Shown here: positions 46,622 through 56,386 of the stretch, piece by piece
Layout: each line of letters starts with the position of its first letter
Position numbering within the stretch: the first letter of the stretch is position 1
Source of the DNA: Planctomycetaceae bacterium
Lineage (GTDB): Bacteria; Planctomycetota; Phycisphaerae; Tepidisphaerales; Tepidisphaeraceae
DNA length: 64,000 bases
NCBI GenBank assembly: GCA_027487775.1
Contig: JAIYCY010000013.1
Coordinates: forward strand, 62,001-126,000
Reading direction: 5' to 3'
Notes under the pieces: generated by a model
The model's database searches: none
What the model was told of the DNA's origin: nothing
The model's input: only the letters and a program-made list of their open reading frames with translations
Made by a program: the position numbers and the translations under genes

Positions 46622-47552
46622 TGGCGCGGCCCTTGGAATGGGCGCGTCGGATGAGATCGACGCTGAAGATCAGAAGCGCGGTCCAGATCATCGCAAAGGC
46701 CCACCATTTGACCGGATCGATCTTTTCCTTGAAGACCAGGACGGCGAGCAGCAACTGGCATGTCGGGCCGATGTATTGGACGAAGCCGATGAGGACCATC
46801 GAGAGGCGTTTGGCGGCGAGTCCGAAGAGCAGGAGCGGCGTTGCGGTGATGATGCCGCTGATGACCAGGAGCGCGGGGGTGTGCCAGTCATGGGCTTGGA
46901 TGGCCAAGTTGAGTGCGGATCGCCCGCTGACGAATCCCCATGCGATGATGAGGATGCCGATCGGGAGCATGAGGAGGCACTCGATGGTCAGGGCGAGTGC
47001 GGAATCGACGGGCATGAGTTTGCGGAGCAGCGCGTAGAAGCCGAAAGAGATCGCGAGGGTGAGGCTGATCCACGGAAAGACCCCGCCGGCGACGACGAGT
47101 ATGATGACAGCAAAGCACGCCAGCGCGACGCTGGCGAGTTGCGGGCGGTTCATGCGTTCGCGCAGGATCATCACGCCGAGCAGGACGTTGACGAGCGGAT
47201 TCATGAAGTAGCCGAGGCTGGATTGGGTGACCTGCTTGGTCGAGACGGCGTAGATGAAGACGAGCCAGTTGACGGCGACGAGCAGCGCCGCGAGGAAGAG
47301 CATTCCGACGCGTCGCCGATGCCGTAGCAATGCCAGCATGGGTCGGAACTGACCGCGAAGGCCCGTGATGATGAGCATGACCAGGAGCGACCAGACGATG
47401 CGATGTGCGATGACTTCGATGGGCGGGACGTGTGCGACTTGTTTGAAGTAGAGGACGCCGACGATGCCCCAGATGATGTGGGCGGCGAGTCCGCAAGCGA
47501 GTCCTGCGATGAGTCGAGCGCGATCGTCTGCGAGGGTGGGGCTTGGTTCCAT
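46605..47552 (-). CDS. rarD: EamA/RarD-family transporter
   Basis: A 315-residue inner-membrane protein with ten predicted membrane segments, the EamA (drug/metabolite) duplication. RarD-type features are HIIWGIVGVLYFKQVAHVPPIEVIAHRI near the N-terminus and NPLVNVLLGVMILRERMNR mid-protein, followed by YIGPTCQLLLAVLVFKE. The transported substrate is not established for this family. ATG 47552 fits the family start; the reading from 47579 adds a nine-residue stretch. It converges on the GT2 gene with a 17-base 3' overlap. Confidence 0.88.
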   Translation of the reverse strand: MEPSPTLADDRARLIAGLACGLAAHIIWGIVGVLYFKQVAHVPPIEVIAHRIVWSLLVMLIITGLRGQFRPMLALLRHRRRVGMLFLAALLVAVNWLVFIYAVSTKQVTQSSLGYFMNPLVNVLLGVMILRERMNRPQLASVALACFAVIILVVAGGVFPWISLTLAISFGFYALLRKLMPVDSALALTIECLLMLPIGILIIAWGFVSGRSALNLAIQAHDWHTPALLVISGIITATPLLLFGLAAKRLSMVLIGFVQYIGPTCQLLLAVLVFKEKIDPVKWWAFAMIWTALLIFSVDLIRRAHSKGRAITTKT

Positions 47553-47720
47553 GGGGGTGCGGCATCCTCGCCCCACCATGCCATCGGGCTCGATCGGGGT
47601 TGCGGCGATCTTATCCGATTTGATCTCCGGGATGTGGGCGAGGGTAACGACGTGATCGAACGGCGTGGTGTGATGGGTCAGTTTGGTGTGATCGGGTGGT
47701 CGTGCGATATGATCTGTGGG

Positions 47721-48170
47721 ATGCGAAAGACGATTCGAACGTTTATGAGTGCGGGACTGTGCGGATGGTTGTTGATGTCAGCGGCCGGCTGCGGGATGCG
47801 TTGGCCCGGCGGTGGGAAGGCTGGCGTGGCTGGCGATTTGAAATCTGGCGAAGTGATCGGATCAGAGCCGGCGACCGGATCAAAGCCGGCGAAGGGCGCG
47901 AAGTCGGCGACAGGCGCGATGATGGGCGTGATGAGGGACGTATCGGCGGATGGTCGCGTGGGGTATCTGACGACATCGCAGGAGAAGATGGAGTCTGCAC
48001 GAGCGGCGGAGAGACCGGGCGTGGGATTCATCAAGTTTGTTGGTCGCGGACCGAATGGTGGGGATTTGTATGTCGAAAGTGACCCTGCCCGGCCGGATCA
48101 GGTTCATCCGCGTCTGCGTGACGCGATGAATCTGCGTGACGCGATGAATCTGCGTGACGCGATGAAGTAG
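47721..48170 (+). CDS. small lipoprotein with a C-terminal hexapeptide repeat
   Basis: A 149-residue protein with a lipoprotein signal: MRKTIRTFMSAGLCGWLLMSAAGC, Cys at about residue 24. The mature part has a Gly/Lys/Pro-rich linker (SEPATGSKPAKGAKSATG), then a short conserved-looking domain with VGFIKFVGRGPNGGDLYVES. The last 18 codons are three copies of LRDAMN, with the final residue Lys. The linker suggests a surface or periplasmic tether; no function is known. No clear ribosome site precedes ATG 47721. Confidence 0.7.
   Translation: MRKTIRTFMSAGLCGWLLMSAAGCGMRWPGGGKAGVAGDLKSGEVIGSEPATGSKPAKGAKSATGAMMGVMRDVSADGRVGYLTTSQEKMESARAAERPGVGFIKFVGRGPNGGDLYVESDPARPDQVHPRLRDAMNLRDAMNLRDAMK
48114..48167 (+). 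repeat. 18-bp tandem repeat at the end of a lipoprotein gene
   Basis: Three perfect copies of ctgcgtgacgcgatgaat (the last base of the third is g), each coding LRDAMN, run directly into the stop codon TAG at 48168. Confidence 0.95.
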
Positions 48171-48249
48171 GCGGGCGGTTTGAGTTGTGTTTGATCGATT
48201 CGGCGTCTTGAAGGGCGCGACGGTTGCGGTGATGCGACCGGCGTGTTGG

Positions 48250-50052
48250 TTAGGGTTTGATACCGGCGGCTTCGAGGGTTCGGAGCCTTTGGACGCCTCG
48301 TCCGAAGTAGCGGGAGAATTCCTGAAGTTCGGAGAGGCTTGCGAAGAAGACGTCGCCTGACTGGCCGAGTTGGAAGATTTGGTTGAAGATTCCGATGACG
48401 ATTTCGGGCGGCATGCGGTCGCGTGCGTCGAGTCGGGTCCAGGGCGCGGGGATGACTTGTCGTGCGATTTCTTCGGGGACGTAATAGCTGATGACGAGTC
48501 GAGCGGAGCGTTCGAGGACGACTTGGTATGCACGTGCGGCTTCTGCGAGTCGGGCTTCGCGTTGTCCTTCTGGGAGAGTGAGTGCGAGGATGAAGTGTCG
48601 GTCGGCTTCGCAGAGTGAGTCGAGTAGGAGTAGCCAGGCGATTTGTGCGTCGTAGGTAGGAGCGTCGCTGGGGAATCGGAGGATGTGTTGGCGGAACGAT
48701 ACGATGGCGGCGCGTCCGATTTCGCGGCTGCGTTCGAGGCTGTAGAGCAATTCATCGACAGCTGCGTTTCGTCGGATGGGGTCGAGGTTGACGTCAGAGG
48801 TGACGAATTCCATGTCACCGTTGGAGGAGACTTCCGGCAGTGATCGTCCGTAGACGAGTGCTTCGAGTCGGCGAGCGCGGTCCCATTCTTCTTCGGCCCA
48901 GACCATGAGGCTGAGTGCGGGTCTGGAGCTGATGACTCGATCGGAGATTTGAGCGTGCCGTTGATCGCGTGAGGTTTGCAGGGCGAGGGCGCGCATGAAG
49001 TAGTTGTATCCGACGGCCATGGGTGGCACGCCGTAGGGATAGGGTTCGAATGCGCGGAGGTAGGCCATTTCGCCTCGTTCTGGTAGCCAGGCGATGCTAT
49101 CGACCCCGAGCGGGTCGGTTTCGCGTGAGGCGAGTGAGGGGAGGATTCGGTATTGGGGATCAAGGAGTGTGTCGTGACCGACGCGGACGCGATCGCCGGA
49201 GACGGCTGCGACGCGGCGTTGTTGTTGTTCGAAGCGGATTTCTGGATCGTTGAGGGCGACTTTGAGTCGTTCTGCGAGGTCTGCGCGGAGCCCGGTGACG
49301 AGTCGTCGCGCGTCGGCTGGGCTGCGTGTATCGGCGCGGAGTCGATAGCGTGTGGGGTCAGCACCGGCTTCGAGTGCAGCGCGGACGAAGTCTTGTCGTT
49401 TGGCTTCGGGGAGGCTGATTTGATAGATGCTGTCGTAAGGGAGTGAGTCTTCGCGCAGTCGTCCGCGGTAGTAGAGTTTTTCGGCGCTGTTACCGAGTTT
49501 GTCGAAGTAGACGGAGGCGACGGCGCTTTCGAGGTTGATGTTTTCGGGTCGTTCGGCCATGACCCCGCGTCCGTAATCGACGGCATCGAGGATGGTGGCG
49601 TATTTGGATGGCAGGTTGGCCATCTGGACGCTGATGTTGTAGGCCTTGTTCCAGATTTGGAAGATATGGACGGCGTCGAATTCTGGTTGGAGCCTGCGGA
49701 TGAGATCGACCTTGGTGTCGAAGTCTTCGAGTTGTCGTTCGGATTTCTGGGTTTCGGAGCTGGACCAGAGCATCATGACAAGCGGCCCGCGCAGACCGCC
49801 CAGCAGGAGCGCGAGGGCGTAGCTGTCGAGTTGATCGAGTTGAGAGCCATCGCTAGCGGACCCGGCGGCCTTTTTGGGCAGAAGGCTGCGGGAGATGCCG
49901 GAGAGGATCAGCGCGACGATGACGACCGCAACGATGACGATTTGCGAGCGTCGGGCGGAGGACTGCACCGGGTTGTGATCGCGTGCGTGTGCCGACGCGT
50001 TGGAACCGGCTTGTGAATCATGATGGTTATTGGAGTCGGATGGGCGCGTCAC
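48250..50052 (-). CDS. membrane-anchored protein of an ABC exporter-like operon
   Basis: A 600-residue protein with one membrane segment (IVIVAVVIVALILSGI, about residues 37-54) after a hydrophilic N-terminus, and a large mainly helical external or cytoplasmic part. Sections such as VASVYFDKLGNSAEKLYYRGR and the Arg/Ala/Leu-rich C-terminus look like helical-repeat (TPR-like) structure but match no family that I can name. The start ATG overlaps the stop of the ABC permease gene by 4 bases, so the two are translated together. It could be an auxiliary factor of the permease. Confidence 0.7.
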   Translation of the reverse strand: MTRPSDSNNHHDSQAGSNASAHARDHNPVQSSARRSQIVIVAVVIVALILSGISRSLLPKKAAGSASDGSQLDQLDSYALALLLGGLRGPLVMMLWSSSETQKSERQLEDFDTKVDLIRRLQPEFDAVHIFQIWNKAYNISVQMANLPSKYATILDAVDYGRGVMAERPENINLESAVASVYFDKLGNSAEKLYYRGRLREDSLPYDSIYQISLPEAKRQDFVRAALEAGADPTRYRLRADTRSPADARRLVTGLRADLAERLKVALNDPEIRFEQQQRRVAAVSGDRVRVGHDTLLDPQYRILPSLASRETDPLGVDSIAWLPERGEMAYLRAFEPYPYGVPPMAVGYNYFMRALALQTSRDQRHAQISDRVISSRPALSLMVWAEEEWDRARRLEALVYGRSLPEVSSNGDMEFVTSDVNLDPIRRNAAVDELLYSLERSREIGRAAIVSFRQHILRFPSDAPTYDAQIAWLLLLDSLCEADRHFILALTLPEGQREARLAEAARAYQVVLERSARLVISYYVPEEIARQVIPAPWTRLDARDRMPPEIVIGIFNQIFQLGQSGDVFFASLSELQEFSRYFGRGVQRLRTLEAAGIKP

Positions 50053-52103
50053 GGTGCGACCTCCTTGTTGCGAAGCAGGACATACGAGGCAGCGAAAAGG
50101 GGTACGCCGAAGATGAGCAGGACAAGCCCTGCGCCGGTGAGCGTGGACATGGGTATGGCGACCATGCGTTCGATACGTTCAACGGTTGAGAAGGCGTCGA
50201 TATCGGGCAGGAAGTCGGCGACGATGTTGAGGAGTCGAGCGAGTCCGTCGAAGGTGTTGGCGATGACGCGCATTTCGCGGTAGTCGCCGCCGAGGCTTTG
50301 GGCGACTTGTGCGCCGATGCCCGGCTGGAGCGAATCGCGGACTTGATTGACGGCCCACCGTCCGGTGATGAGCGCGAGGGTGAGCATGATGGCGATGGGC
50401 CAGCTGAGTCGGGTGGAGCAGAAGAATCCGATGATGCTGACGAGGATGGCGAGCATCCATTGCGTGAGCATGGAGTAGAAGAGGTTGAGGATGAAGCCGT
50501 ATCGGCTTTCGACGACGCCGACGGAGAGTGAGGTTGCGCCCAGGACGCGGTCTGCGGAGATGACTTCGACGATGACGTCGAAGTCTCCGGAGGCGAAGTA
50601 TTCTGCGGGTGCGGTGACGAATGTGGTTCGGAAGCTTTCGAGGGCGACGCGTTGATCTGGGGATTCGCGGCCGGTGGAGCGGTCGACGACTTTGACGAGT
50701 GCTTCAGTGCCGGTGTCTTGGTCTTCGTCTCCGCCACGTTCGACTGCGAAACGTATTTCGAGAGGGACTTGTCCGTCGACGGGGTTGGGCTTGACGCCAG
50801 AGAATCGATAGCGGCCGAATCCTGCGAGTTGTTCGCCGGGTCCGTTGAGTTGTTGTCCGAATCGTCCGTCTCCGCCACGTACGCCGCCGTCGGGTTGTCC
50901 GGAGAAGAAGTCGGTACGCGGCATGATCCAGCGGACGCCTTCCTGAGTGGCGGCTGGGATGATGATTTTGGCGGGTGCGGTTTGGGCTGTTGTGTCTTGT
51001 GGGTGAACGCCGATGGCAAAGTTGGGGTTGACGCCGGAGAGGACGAGGTAGAAGCGTTTGACCTGAGCGAGGACTTGAACGGCGGCGGGGTCAAGTTCGA
51101 GGTATTCGAGCGAATCGACGTCGCGGACAAAGATGGAGCGTCCGCCGTTGATTTGGGGTGCGGCGATGAGGCTGCTGCCGTTTTCGTCGAAGATGTTGAC
51201 AAAGACGTTGGCTCGTCCGAAGCGGTTGGTGAAATCGACGGGATCGACGAGGAAGGGGTTATCTGGGAGCGTGGGGACGAATTCGGTTTCGCTGATGCGG
51301 CGTCCTTCGAGTCGGACGGCGATGACGGCGCCGGCGTCGCCCGGGGAGGCGTTTTCAATGCCTGCGGGGGTGAGGAGTTCGGGAGTGACTTCGAAGGGCA
51401 TCCAGAGTTGTTGCTGGTTGCTCATGTAGCGGACAGTCGGTTTGGCGGGATCGATGAGTCCGAGGATTTGGAAGTCGGGTGCGTTGCGGATGACGCGTGT
51501 GGCGAGGAGTCCTTCTTTGCGTTGATGTTCGAGCCACTGTCGGTTGAAGTCGCTGAGTGTGGGGTCGGCGAGTTTGGCTTCGATGCCTCGTTGGAGAGGG
51601 ATGGTGCGATAGCCGAGGTAGAGGAGTGTAAAGAGCCCCATCATGATGAGGAGCGTGCCGGTGACACGAGCAAAACCGACGAGCTTTCCGAGAGCGATTT
51701 CGAGTCGGCTGGTGGGTTTGGTGACGACGGTGAAGATGACTTTGGTTTCGATGTCGCGCGAGAGGTTGGTGCAGGAGAGAAGGACGGCGGCGACGGTGAC
51801 GAGGAATCCGCTGGCAAAGAGGCAGAACTTGACGGTTTGTCGGATGCTGTCGGCTTCGTCGACGGATCGTTGGTATTGGCTGACGAGGACGACGCCGAAC
51901 ATGGCCAGGGGAGCGAGCCAGAGGATTCGTTTGCGGATGGAGTCGCGGAAGACGACGGAGCTGATGGCGGCGATGCGACCGATGGAAAGTCGCATGAGGT
52001 CGCCGATGCCATAGACGAAGAGCGAGACGAGGACAAAAACCCCGGCCACGATCAGGCCGATCTGTTGCGGGCTGAGGCCGGTTGTGGCGCTATCGTTGGG
52101 CAT
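50049..52103 (-). CDS. ABC-type permease, 684 residues
   Basis: An integral membrane protein with about six membrane segments in two groups: residues 10-130 and 165-195 at the N-terminus, and about 535-600 plus 655-680 at the C-terminus. The large central region (about residues 200-530) is soluble and Asp/Gly-rich, probably extracytoplasmic. The C-terminal GLVLLIFGVPLFAASYVLL fits ABC-2-like permeases. The gene lies 117 bases downstream of an ABC ATPase gene on the same strand, and overlaps the 600-residue gene by 4 bases. The combination resembles a gliding-motility GldF/GldG-type or ABC-2 exporter; the exact family is unclear. Confidence 0.78.
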   Translation of the reverse strand: MPNDSATTGLSPQQIGLIVAGVFVLVSLFVYGIGDLMRLSIGRIAAISSVVFRDSIRKRILWLAPLAMFGVVLVSQYQRSVDEADSIRQTVKFCLFASGFLVTVAAVLLSCTNLSRDIETKVIFTVVTKPTSRLEIALGKLVGFARVTGTLLIMMGLFTLLYLGYRTIPLQRGIEAKLADPTLSDFNRQWLEHQRKEGLLATRVIRNAPDFQILGLIDPAKPTVRYMSNQQQLWMPFEVTPELLTPAGIENASPGDAGAVIAVRLEGRRISETEFVPTLPDNPFLVDPVDFTNRFGRANVFVNIFDENGSSLIAAPQINGGRSIFVRDVDSLEYLELDPAAVQVLAQVKRFYLVLSGVNPNFAIGVHPQDTTAQTAPAKIIIPAATQEGVRWIMPRTDFFSGQPDGGVRGGDGRFGQQLNGPGEQLAGFGRYRFSGVKPNPVDGQVPLEIRFAVERGGDEDQDTGTEALVKVVDRSTGRESPDQRVALESFRTTFVTAPAEYFASGDFDVIVEVISADRVLGATSLSVGVVESRYGFILNLFYSMLTQWMLAILVSIIGFFCSTRLSWPIAIMLTLALITGRWAVNQVRDSLQPGIGAQVAQSLGGDYREMRVIANTFDGLARLLNIVADFLPDIDAFSTVERIERMVAIPMSTLTGAGLVLLIFGVPLFAASYVLLRNKEVAP

Positions 52104-52220
52104 GGCTTTGGGCTTGGGTTCAGAGGGTGATCGGGCTCAGCGGATTGAAGTGATTCAGCGGATTGACGGGACCATGTCGGGATTCGAGCGATCTTGAGCG
52201 TTGGGGGATGAAGTCGGGTG

Positions 52221-53183
52221 TCAATGGCTACTGGTATAGCTGGAGCCGTCCTGAGTGTTATCGCGGACGACGCGTACGAAGAGTTCTTCGAGCGTGGTGG
52301 TTGGGTGAGTGATGGCGGCGTTTTTCGCGCCGAGTTTGTCGACGAAAGCGCGGAGTTCGGCGAGTTGGAGCGGTCCGAGGCCTGTGGCTTCGATTTGGGT
52401 GACATCTTTGACCTGGCAGAGGTCTTTGACGTCGCCGAGAGTTTGCATTTTTCCGCGGAACAGGATGGTGATGCGGTCGCAGACGTCCTGGACGTCGGCG
52501 AGAAGGTGCGAGCAGAGGATGACGGTTTTGCCTTGATTTTTGAGTGAGACGATGAGGTCTTTCATCTCTCGGGTACCGATGGGATCAAGGCCGGTAGTGG
52601 GTTCATCGAGCAGGACGAGTTCTGGATCGTTGATGAGTGCCTGCGCGAGTCCGATGCGGCGTGCCATGCCTTTGGAGTATTCGCGGAGTTTTCGTTTTCG
52701 GGCTTTTTCGTCGAGTCCGACGGTATCGAGGAGTTCGGGGACGCGTTTTTTGAGTTCGCGTCGTGGGATTTTGAAGAGTCTGCCGTAGAAGTGGAGTGTT
52801 TCTTCGCCGTTGAGGAATCGGTAGAGGTAGGATTCTTCGGGGAGGAATCCGATTTTTTGGTTGATGGTGACAGAGCCGGCGCGTTCGCCGAGGACGTAGG
52901 CTTGGCCCGCGGTGGGGAAGATGAGTCCGAGGAGGAGTTTGATGGTGGTGGATTTACCTGAGCCGTTGGGGCCGAGGAGCCCGAAGACTTCGCCGCGGCG
53001 GATGGTGAGATCGAGGGATTCGAGCGCTCGGACCTTGGGTCTGCCCCAGAAGTCGGTATAGAGCTTCGAGAGTCCGCGTGTGTGGACGGCGGCTTCGACG
53101 GCGGGGTTGGTGAGACCGGCGTCGGTCGGCCCCATGAAGCGGCCGGGAGAGGCGGCGGACGGCTGTTCGACGGCAGTGGCCAT
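52221..53183 (-). CDS. ABC transporter ATP-binding protein
   Basis: A 320-residue ATPase of the CcmA/ABC-2 type. It has Walker [16 protein letters not shown] near residue 75, the Q-loop [13 protein letters not shown], the signature [15 protein letters not shown] (SKGMARR variant of LSGGQ), Walker [14 protein letters not shown] and the switch His in LCSHLLADV. The long C-terminal part is typical of exporters. ATG 53183 has AAGGA 6 bases upstream; longer readings lack one. The permease and the 600-residue gene follow on the same strand, forming a three-gene export operon. Confidence 0.92.
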   Translation of the reverse strand: MATAVEQPSAASPGRFMGPTDAGLTNPAVEAAVHTRGLSKLYTDFWGRPKVRALESLDLTIRRGEVFGLLGPNGSGKSTTIKLLLGLIFPTAGQAYVLGERAGSVTINQKIGFLPEESYLYRFLNGEETLHFYGRLFKIPRRELKKRVPELLDTVGLDEKARKRKLREYSKGMARRIGLAQALINDPELVLLDEPTTGLDPIGTREMKDLIVSLKNQGKTVILCSHLLADVQDVCDRITILFRGKMQTLGDVKDLCQVKDVTQIEATGLGPLQLAELRAFVDKLGAKNAAITHPTTTLEELFVRVVRDNTQDGSSYTSSH

Positions 53184-53871
53184 GCTTGGTCCTTCAAACT
53201 TCGGGTTCTTGTTCGACTTGCGTTCGAGATGCAGACTCAACGACATTTGCATGCACAAACGTGCCAACGGTTTCGGCAATCCATACTTCGTGACTTGCGA
53301 CCATCAACCCGATGAGATTGATGTCGCGTCATATCTTAGGTCTAACGGCCCGTTTGAATCTACATCGGGGCTCGTTTGTGACGAATCAAATCGGCGGGCC
53401 CATAAGCGGGACGATGAGCGGGGCAATGAGCGGGTCGTGTTGATCGAGATGAAGAGATTTGATCGTGCGGTGATGCGGTCAATCGCGCGGTCGATCCAGA
53501 ATCAGACCGGTCGTCCCGAGCGTGCAAGGCCGTCACGCACCGGCGGTGAACCTCAGCACTCCAACCTCATAGCCGTTACCGACGCTGATTGACTGTCCGA
53601 TCGACGGATGGATGCGACCGACCGGACACACGTCGAATCAGCGGTTACATGATTGACGAGCGGCGATGCAGCGTGACGGAAAGCGGCTCGACGGAGTTGA
53701 GGACTGGTAGGCCGCCCCACCCGACGGGCGTTGGTGTCAGGCGCACCGGTTGGCCGGTCATGATGCTCGCTCAGATGCTTACGCGACGGCTGCCCCGTCG
53801 GCTTCGGCAGTGGCTGCAGCATTGGTGACGGCTGCTTTGGTGACGGCTGCTTTGGTGATTGCCCGGGCGCT
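53184..53871. other. noncoding stretch of about 690 bases between the ABC operon and rpsU
   Basis: No reading frame here has recognisable content. Frames on both strands are short and Arg/Thr-rich. Just downstream of rpsU there is a 15-base direct repeat (gtgacggctgctttg, 53825-53839 and 53840-53854). No tRNA, tmRNA, RNase P or SRP RNA signature was recognised by eye, though a small RNA cannot be excluded. Confidence 0.5.
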
Positions 53872-54039
53872 TCACTTTGTCGGCTGACGACGGCCGCGAC
53901 GGCGGCGCTTTTCGCTGGGCTTTTCGTAGTAGGCGGTGCGCTTCATTTCCTTTGAGAGGCCTTCTTTTTCGCAGGCCTTTTTGAAGCGTTTGAGCAGTTG
54001 CTCGGTTGATTCGGTTCCTCGGAGCTTGACCTTGATCAT
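53872..54039 (-). CDS. rpsU: 30S ribosomal protein bS21
   Basis: A 55-residue protein, the start and end of which I read directly on the minus strand. It begins MIKVKLRGTESTEQLLKRFK, followed by KKACEKEGLSKEMKRTAYYE and ends KRRRRGRRQPTK. The N-terminal helix pair and the basic C-terminus are typical of bS21, which helps mRNA binding on the 30S subunit. Some planctomycetes carry longer or duplicated forms; this one is the standard short type. No Shine-Dalgarno site is evident before its ATG (gggtgtgta-ATG), which would be unusual for a ribosomal protein gene. The gene is too short for default ORF cut-offs and easily missed. Confidence 0.93.
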   Translation of the reverse strand: MIKVKLRGTESTEQLLKRFKKACEKEGLSKEMKRTAYYEKPSEKRRRRGRRQPTK

Positions 54040-54270
54040 TACACACCCAGTCTGGCCGGAGATGGCGATCGCCGGCGAGTCAATCCATTTTGATGAAGTT
54101 ATCCGTTGACACCTCGTGCGTCGACGGGACGGGCAACACGCCCGGTCAATTGCGAATCGTCAATTCTACCGATGATCTTGCCAACGACAAGCCCCCCGGG
54201 GTGGCGAAGTGTGTGGAGACGGACTATGCTTCTCGCCCCCGGTTGGGACGGAATCTTAAAGGAGCCTTGC

Positions 54271-54981
54271 ATGTCGAATTCGATGTTGAGCCGCGAGCCA
54301 GACAGCAAAGAGAGCTGGCGGATTTTCCGAATCATGGCGGAGTTCGTGGAAGGTTTCGAGACGATGGCCCCGATCGGTCCTGCGGTGAGTATTTTCGGTT
54401 CTGCGCGGACGCCGCCCGAGCACCCGTTGTACAAGTCCGCCGAGGAGATGGCGAGGAAATTCGTCCAGCGTCGCCTCGCGGTGATCACCGGCGGAGGTCC
54501 TGGGATCATGGAGGCGGGCAACAAAGGTGCGTTCGAGGCGGGCGGGGTCTCGATCGGGCTTAACATTCAGCTTCCTCACGAGCAAAAGCCCAATCCCTAT
54601 CAGACGATTCCGATCGACTTCCGCTATTTTTATGCGCGGAAAGTGATGTTCACCAAATATTGCAACGGCATTGTCGGCTTCCCGGGCGGGTTTGGGACGA
54701 TGGACGAGACATTTGAGATTTTAACGCTCATCCAAACCCGCAAGATTGATCCGATCCCGGTGGTGCTCTTTGGCAAGTCGTTCTGGGCGGGCCTGCTGGA
54801 ATGGATGAAGACCGAGCTTGACGGTCTTTACATCAGTCCGGAGGACACTTCGATTTTCCGTGTGACCGATGATGTTGATGAGGCGGTCAAGTGGATCACC
54901 GACGGCATTGAGAATCCGTGGTGGGGTCAAAAGCCGCGTCCGGGCGGACTTGCGATCGGTCCCGACGGCGCGATGGATTGA
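54271..54981 (+). CDS. LOG-family protein (cytokinin riboside phosphoribohydrolase-like)
   Basis: A 236-residue Rossmann-like protein. The signatures are VITGGGPGIMEAGNKGAF and FPGGFGTMDETFEIL (PGGxGTxxE), which define the LOG/lysine-decarboxylase-like family. LOG enzymes release free bases from nucleoside monophosphates. In bacteria most act on purine nucleotides of unclear role rather than making cytokinin. AAAGGAG lies 6 bases before ATG 54271, an excellent ribosome site that rules out the longer frame starting at 54106. It is convergent with the GspE-like gene downstream. Confidence 0.9.
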   Translation: MSNSMLSREPDSKESWRIFRIMAEFVEGFETMAPIGPAVSIFGSARTPPEHPLYKSAEEMARKFVQRRLAVITGGGPGIMEAGNKGAFEAGGVSIGLNIQLPHEQKPNPYQTIPIDFRYFYARKVMFTKYCNGIVGFPGGFGTMDETFEILTLIQTRKIDPIPVVLFGKSFWAGLLEWMKTELDGLYISPEDTSIFRVTDDVDEAVKWITDGIENPWWGQKPRPGGLAIGPDGAMD

Positions 54982-55111
54982 TGGCTCGACGAATGGGCCG
55001 GCTTGACGAGCTGACTGGCGCGGCGAATTTGATCGCGCGGCGATGTCGGTCGCGTTTATATCGATCAATGGGTCCGGCTTTAGCTTTTCGGATCCATGTT
55101 CGGTTTGCGAA

Positions 55112-56386
55112 TCATTCGTCGAGCAGGAGTTGCTCGGTGGGGATGACTCGGAAGAGTTCTTCCGTGCTGGTGAGCCCGCGGGCCACTTTCAAGAGTGCGG
55201 CCTGTCGGAATTGGAGCATTTTGTCGGAGCGTGCCTGATCGCGAATGGCTTCGCTCGGTTTTCCTTCGCTGATCAGTTGTCTGAGTGAGCGGTTGACCGA
55301 CATGACTTCGAAGACGCCGAGGCGTCCGGAGTAGCCTGTGAACTGATTTTGTGCGGCGGGTCCTGGAGCGTAGAGGACGTGTCCATCGCCTGGTTCGAGG
55401 AATTCTCGTACTTCGTCGAAGGTGTGAGGAGCGTCGGAGAGGTCGAACTGCATGCGAGTCTTGGGATCAAGTGTGCGGACGAGGCGCTGGCTGACGACGC
55501 CGCGAAGGCATGTGGCGAGGAAGTGATTGGGCACGCCGAAAGCGCGCATGGATTGGACGGCCATGGCGGCATCGGGTGCGTGGAGTGTTGCGAGGACGAG
55601 CATACCGCTGTTTGCGGCGCGGACTGCGATCTTGGCGGTTTCTTCGTCGCGGATCTCGCCGATCATGATGATATCGGGGTTCTGGCGCATGATCGCGCGG
55701 AGCACTTCCGCGAAGGAGAGATCGATGGCGGTGTTGATCTGCGATTGATGGATGCCGTCGATGCCGTATTCGACGGGGTCTTCGATGGTGTTGATTTTCT
55801 TTTTGCCATCGTGGAGGTGCAGGAGCGAGGCGTAGAGCGTGGCGGTTTTTCCTGAGCCGGTCGGGCCGGTGATGAGGATGAGTCCGGAGGGGCTTTCGAT
55901 CATCTGCCGGTAGGCGGCGATTTGTGATTTTTCCATCCCGAGTTGTTCGAGCTGGATGAGATCATGATTGCGTACGAGCAGTCGGATGGCGACATCGTCG
56001 CCGTAGAGGGTTGGGAGGAAGTTGATGCGGAGATCGACTCCGTCTTCGGCCTCGGGTTTGAAGATCCAGCGCCCGTCGGTGGGCCGGCGTTTGTCATGGG
56101 TGTCGGCGCCGCTGGTATTGCGGATGTGTGCGACCATGCGTTTGCCTTCTTCGGGCGTGACGATGGCGATGGGTCGGACGATGCCGAGGTGGCGTACGCG
56201 GACGGCGGTGTGTTGTTCGGCGGCGTTGAAGAACAGATCAGAAGCGCCGAGTTCGACGGCGTGTGCGATCAGTTGTTCGACGGCGCGTTCGGCGGGGAGT
56301 CGCCCGACGTCGATCATTTGCGTGGGCGGTTGGTTGTCGTCGAGGTCTTCTTCGACGGGCTTTTGTTTGAAGATGGACTTGATCAT
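55112..56386 (-). CDS. GspE/PilT-family secretion ATPase
   Basis: A 424-residue hexameric-type ATPase. Walker A GPTGSGKTATLYASL near residue 170, the Asp box NTIEDPVEYGIDG, Walker B-like IIMIGEIRDEETA and the His box ATLHAPDA are all present. It lacks the long N-terminal domains of GspE and the four-cysteine zinc motif; the region where the zinc motif should lie reads RTLDPKTRMQFDLSDA. This places it near PilT/PilB-like or truncated GspE ATPases. It overlaps the STAS gene by 4 bases. No pilin, secretin or platform gene is near, so the machine it powers is unknown. Confidence 0.9.
   Translation of the reverse strand: MIKSIFKQKPVEEDLDDNQPPTQMIDVGRLPAERAVEQLIAHAVELGASDLFFNAAEQHTAVRVRHLGIVRPIAIVTPEEGKRMVAHIRNTSGADTHDKRRPTDGRWIFKPEAEDGVDLRINFLPTLYGDDVAIRLLVRNHDLIQLEQLGMEKSQIAAYRQMIESPSGLILITGPTGSGKTATLYASLLHLHDGKKKINTIEDPVEYGIDGIHQSQINTAIDLSFAEVLRAIMRQNPDIIMIGEIRDEETAKIAVRAANSGMLVLATLHAPDAAMAVQSMRAFGVPNHFLATCLRGVVSQRLVRTLDPKTRMQFDLSDAPHTFDEVREFLEPGDGHVLYAPGPAAQNQFTGYSGRLGVFEVMSVNRSLRQLISEGKPSEAIRDQARSDKMLQFRQAALLKVARGLTSTEELFRVIPTEQLLLDE

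Noticed and set aside
50652..52130. Plus-strand frame of 492 codons opposite the ABC permease
   Set aside because: Its product is mostly Asp, Glu, Gly and Ala with no motif; the minus-strand permease is convincing.
53230..53592. Possible plus-strand gene before rpsU
   Set aside because: Arg/Asn-rich product without motifs or ribosome site; codon pattern unlike neighbouring genes.
53771..54046. Minus-strand 91-codon frame overlapping rpsU
   Set aside because: It is out of frame with the 55-codon bS21 gene, which is an exact match to the family.
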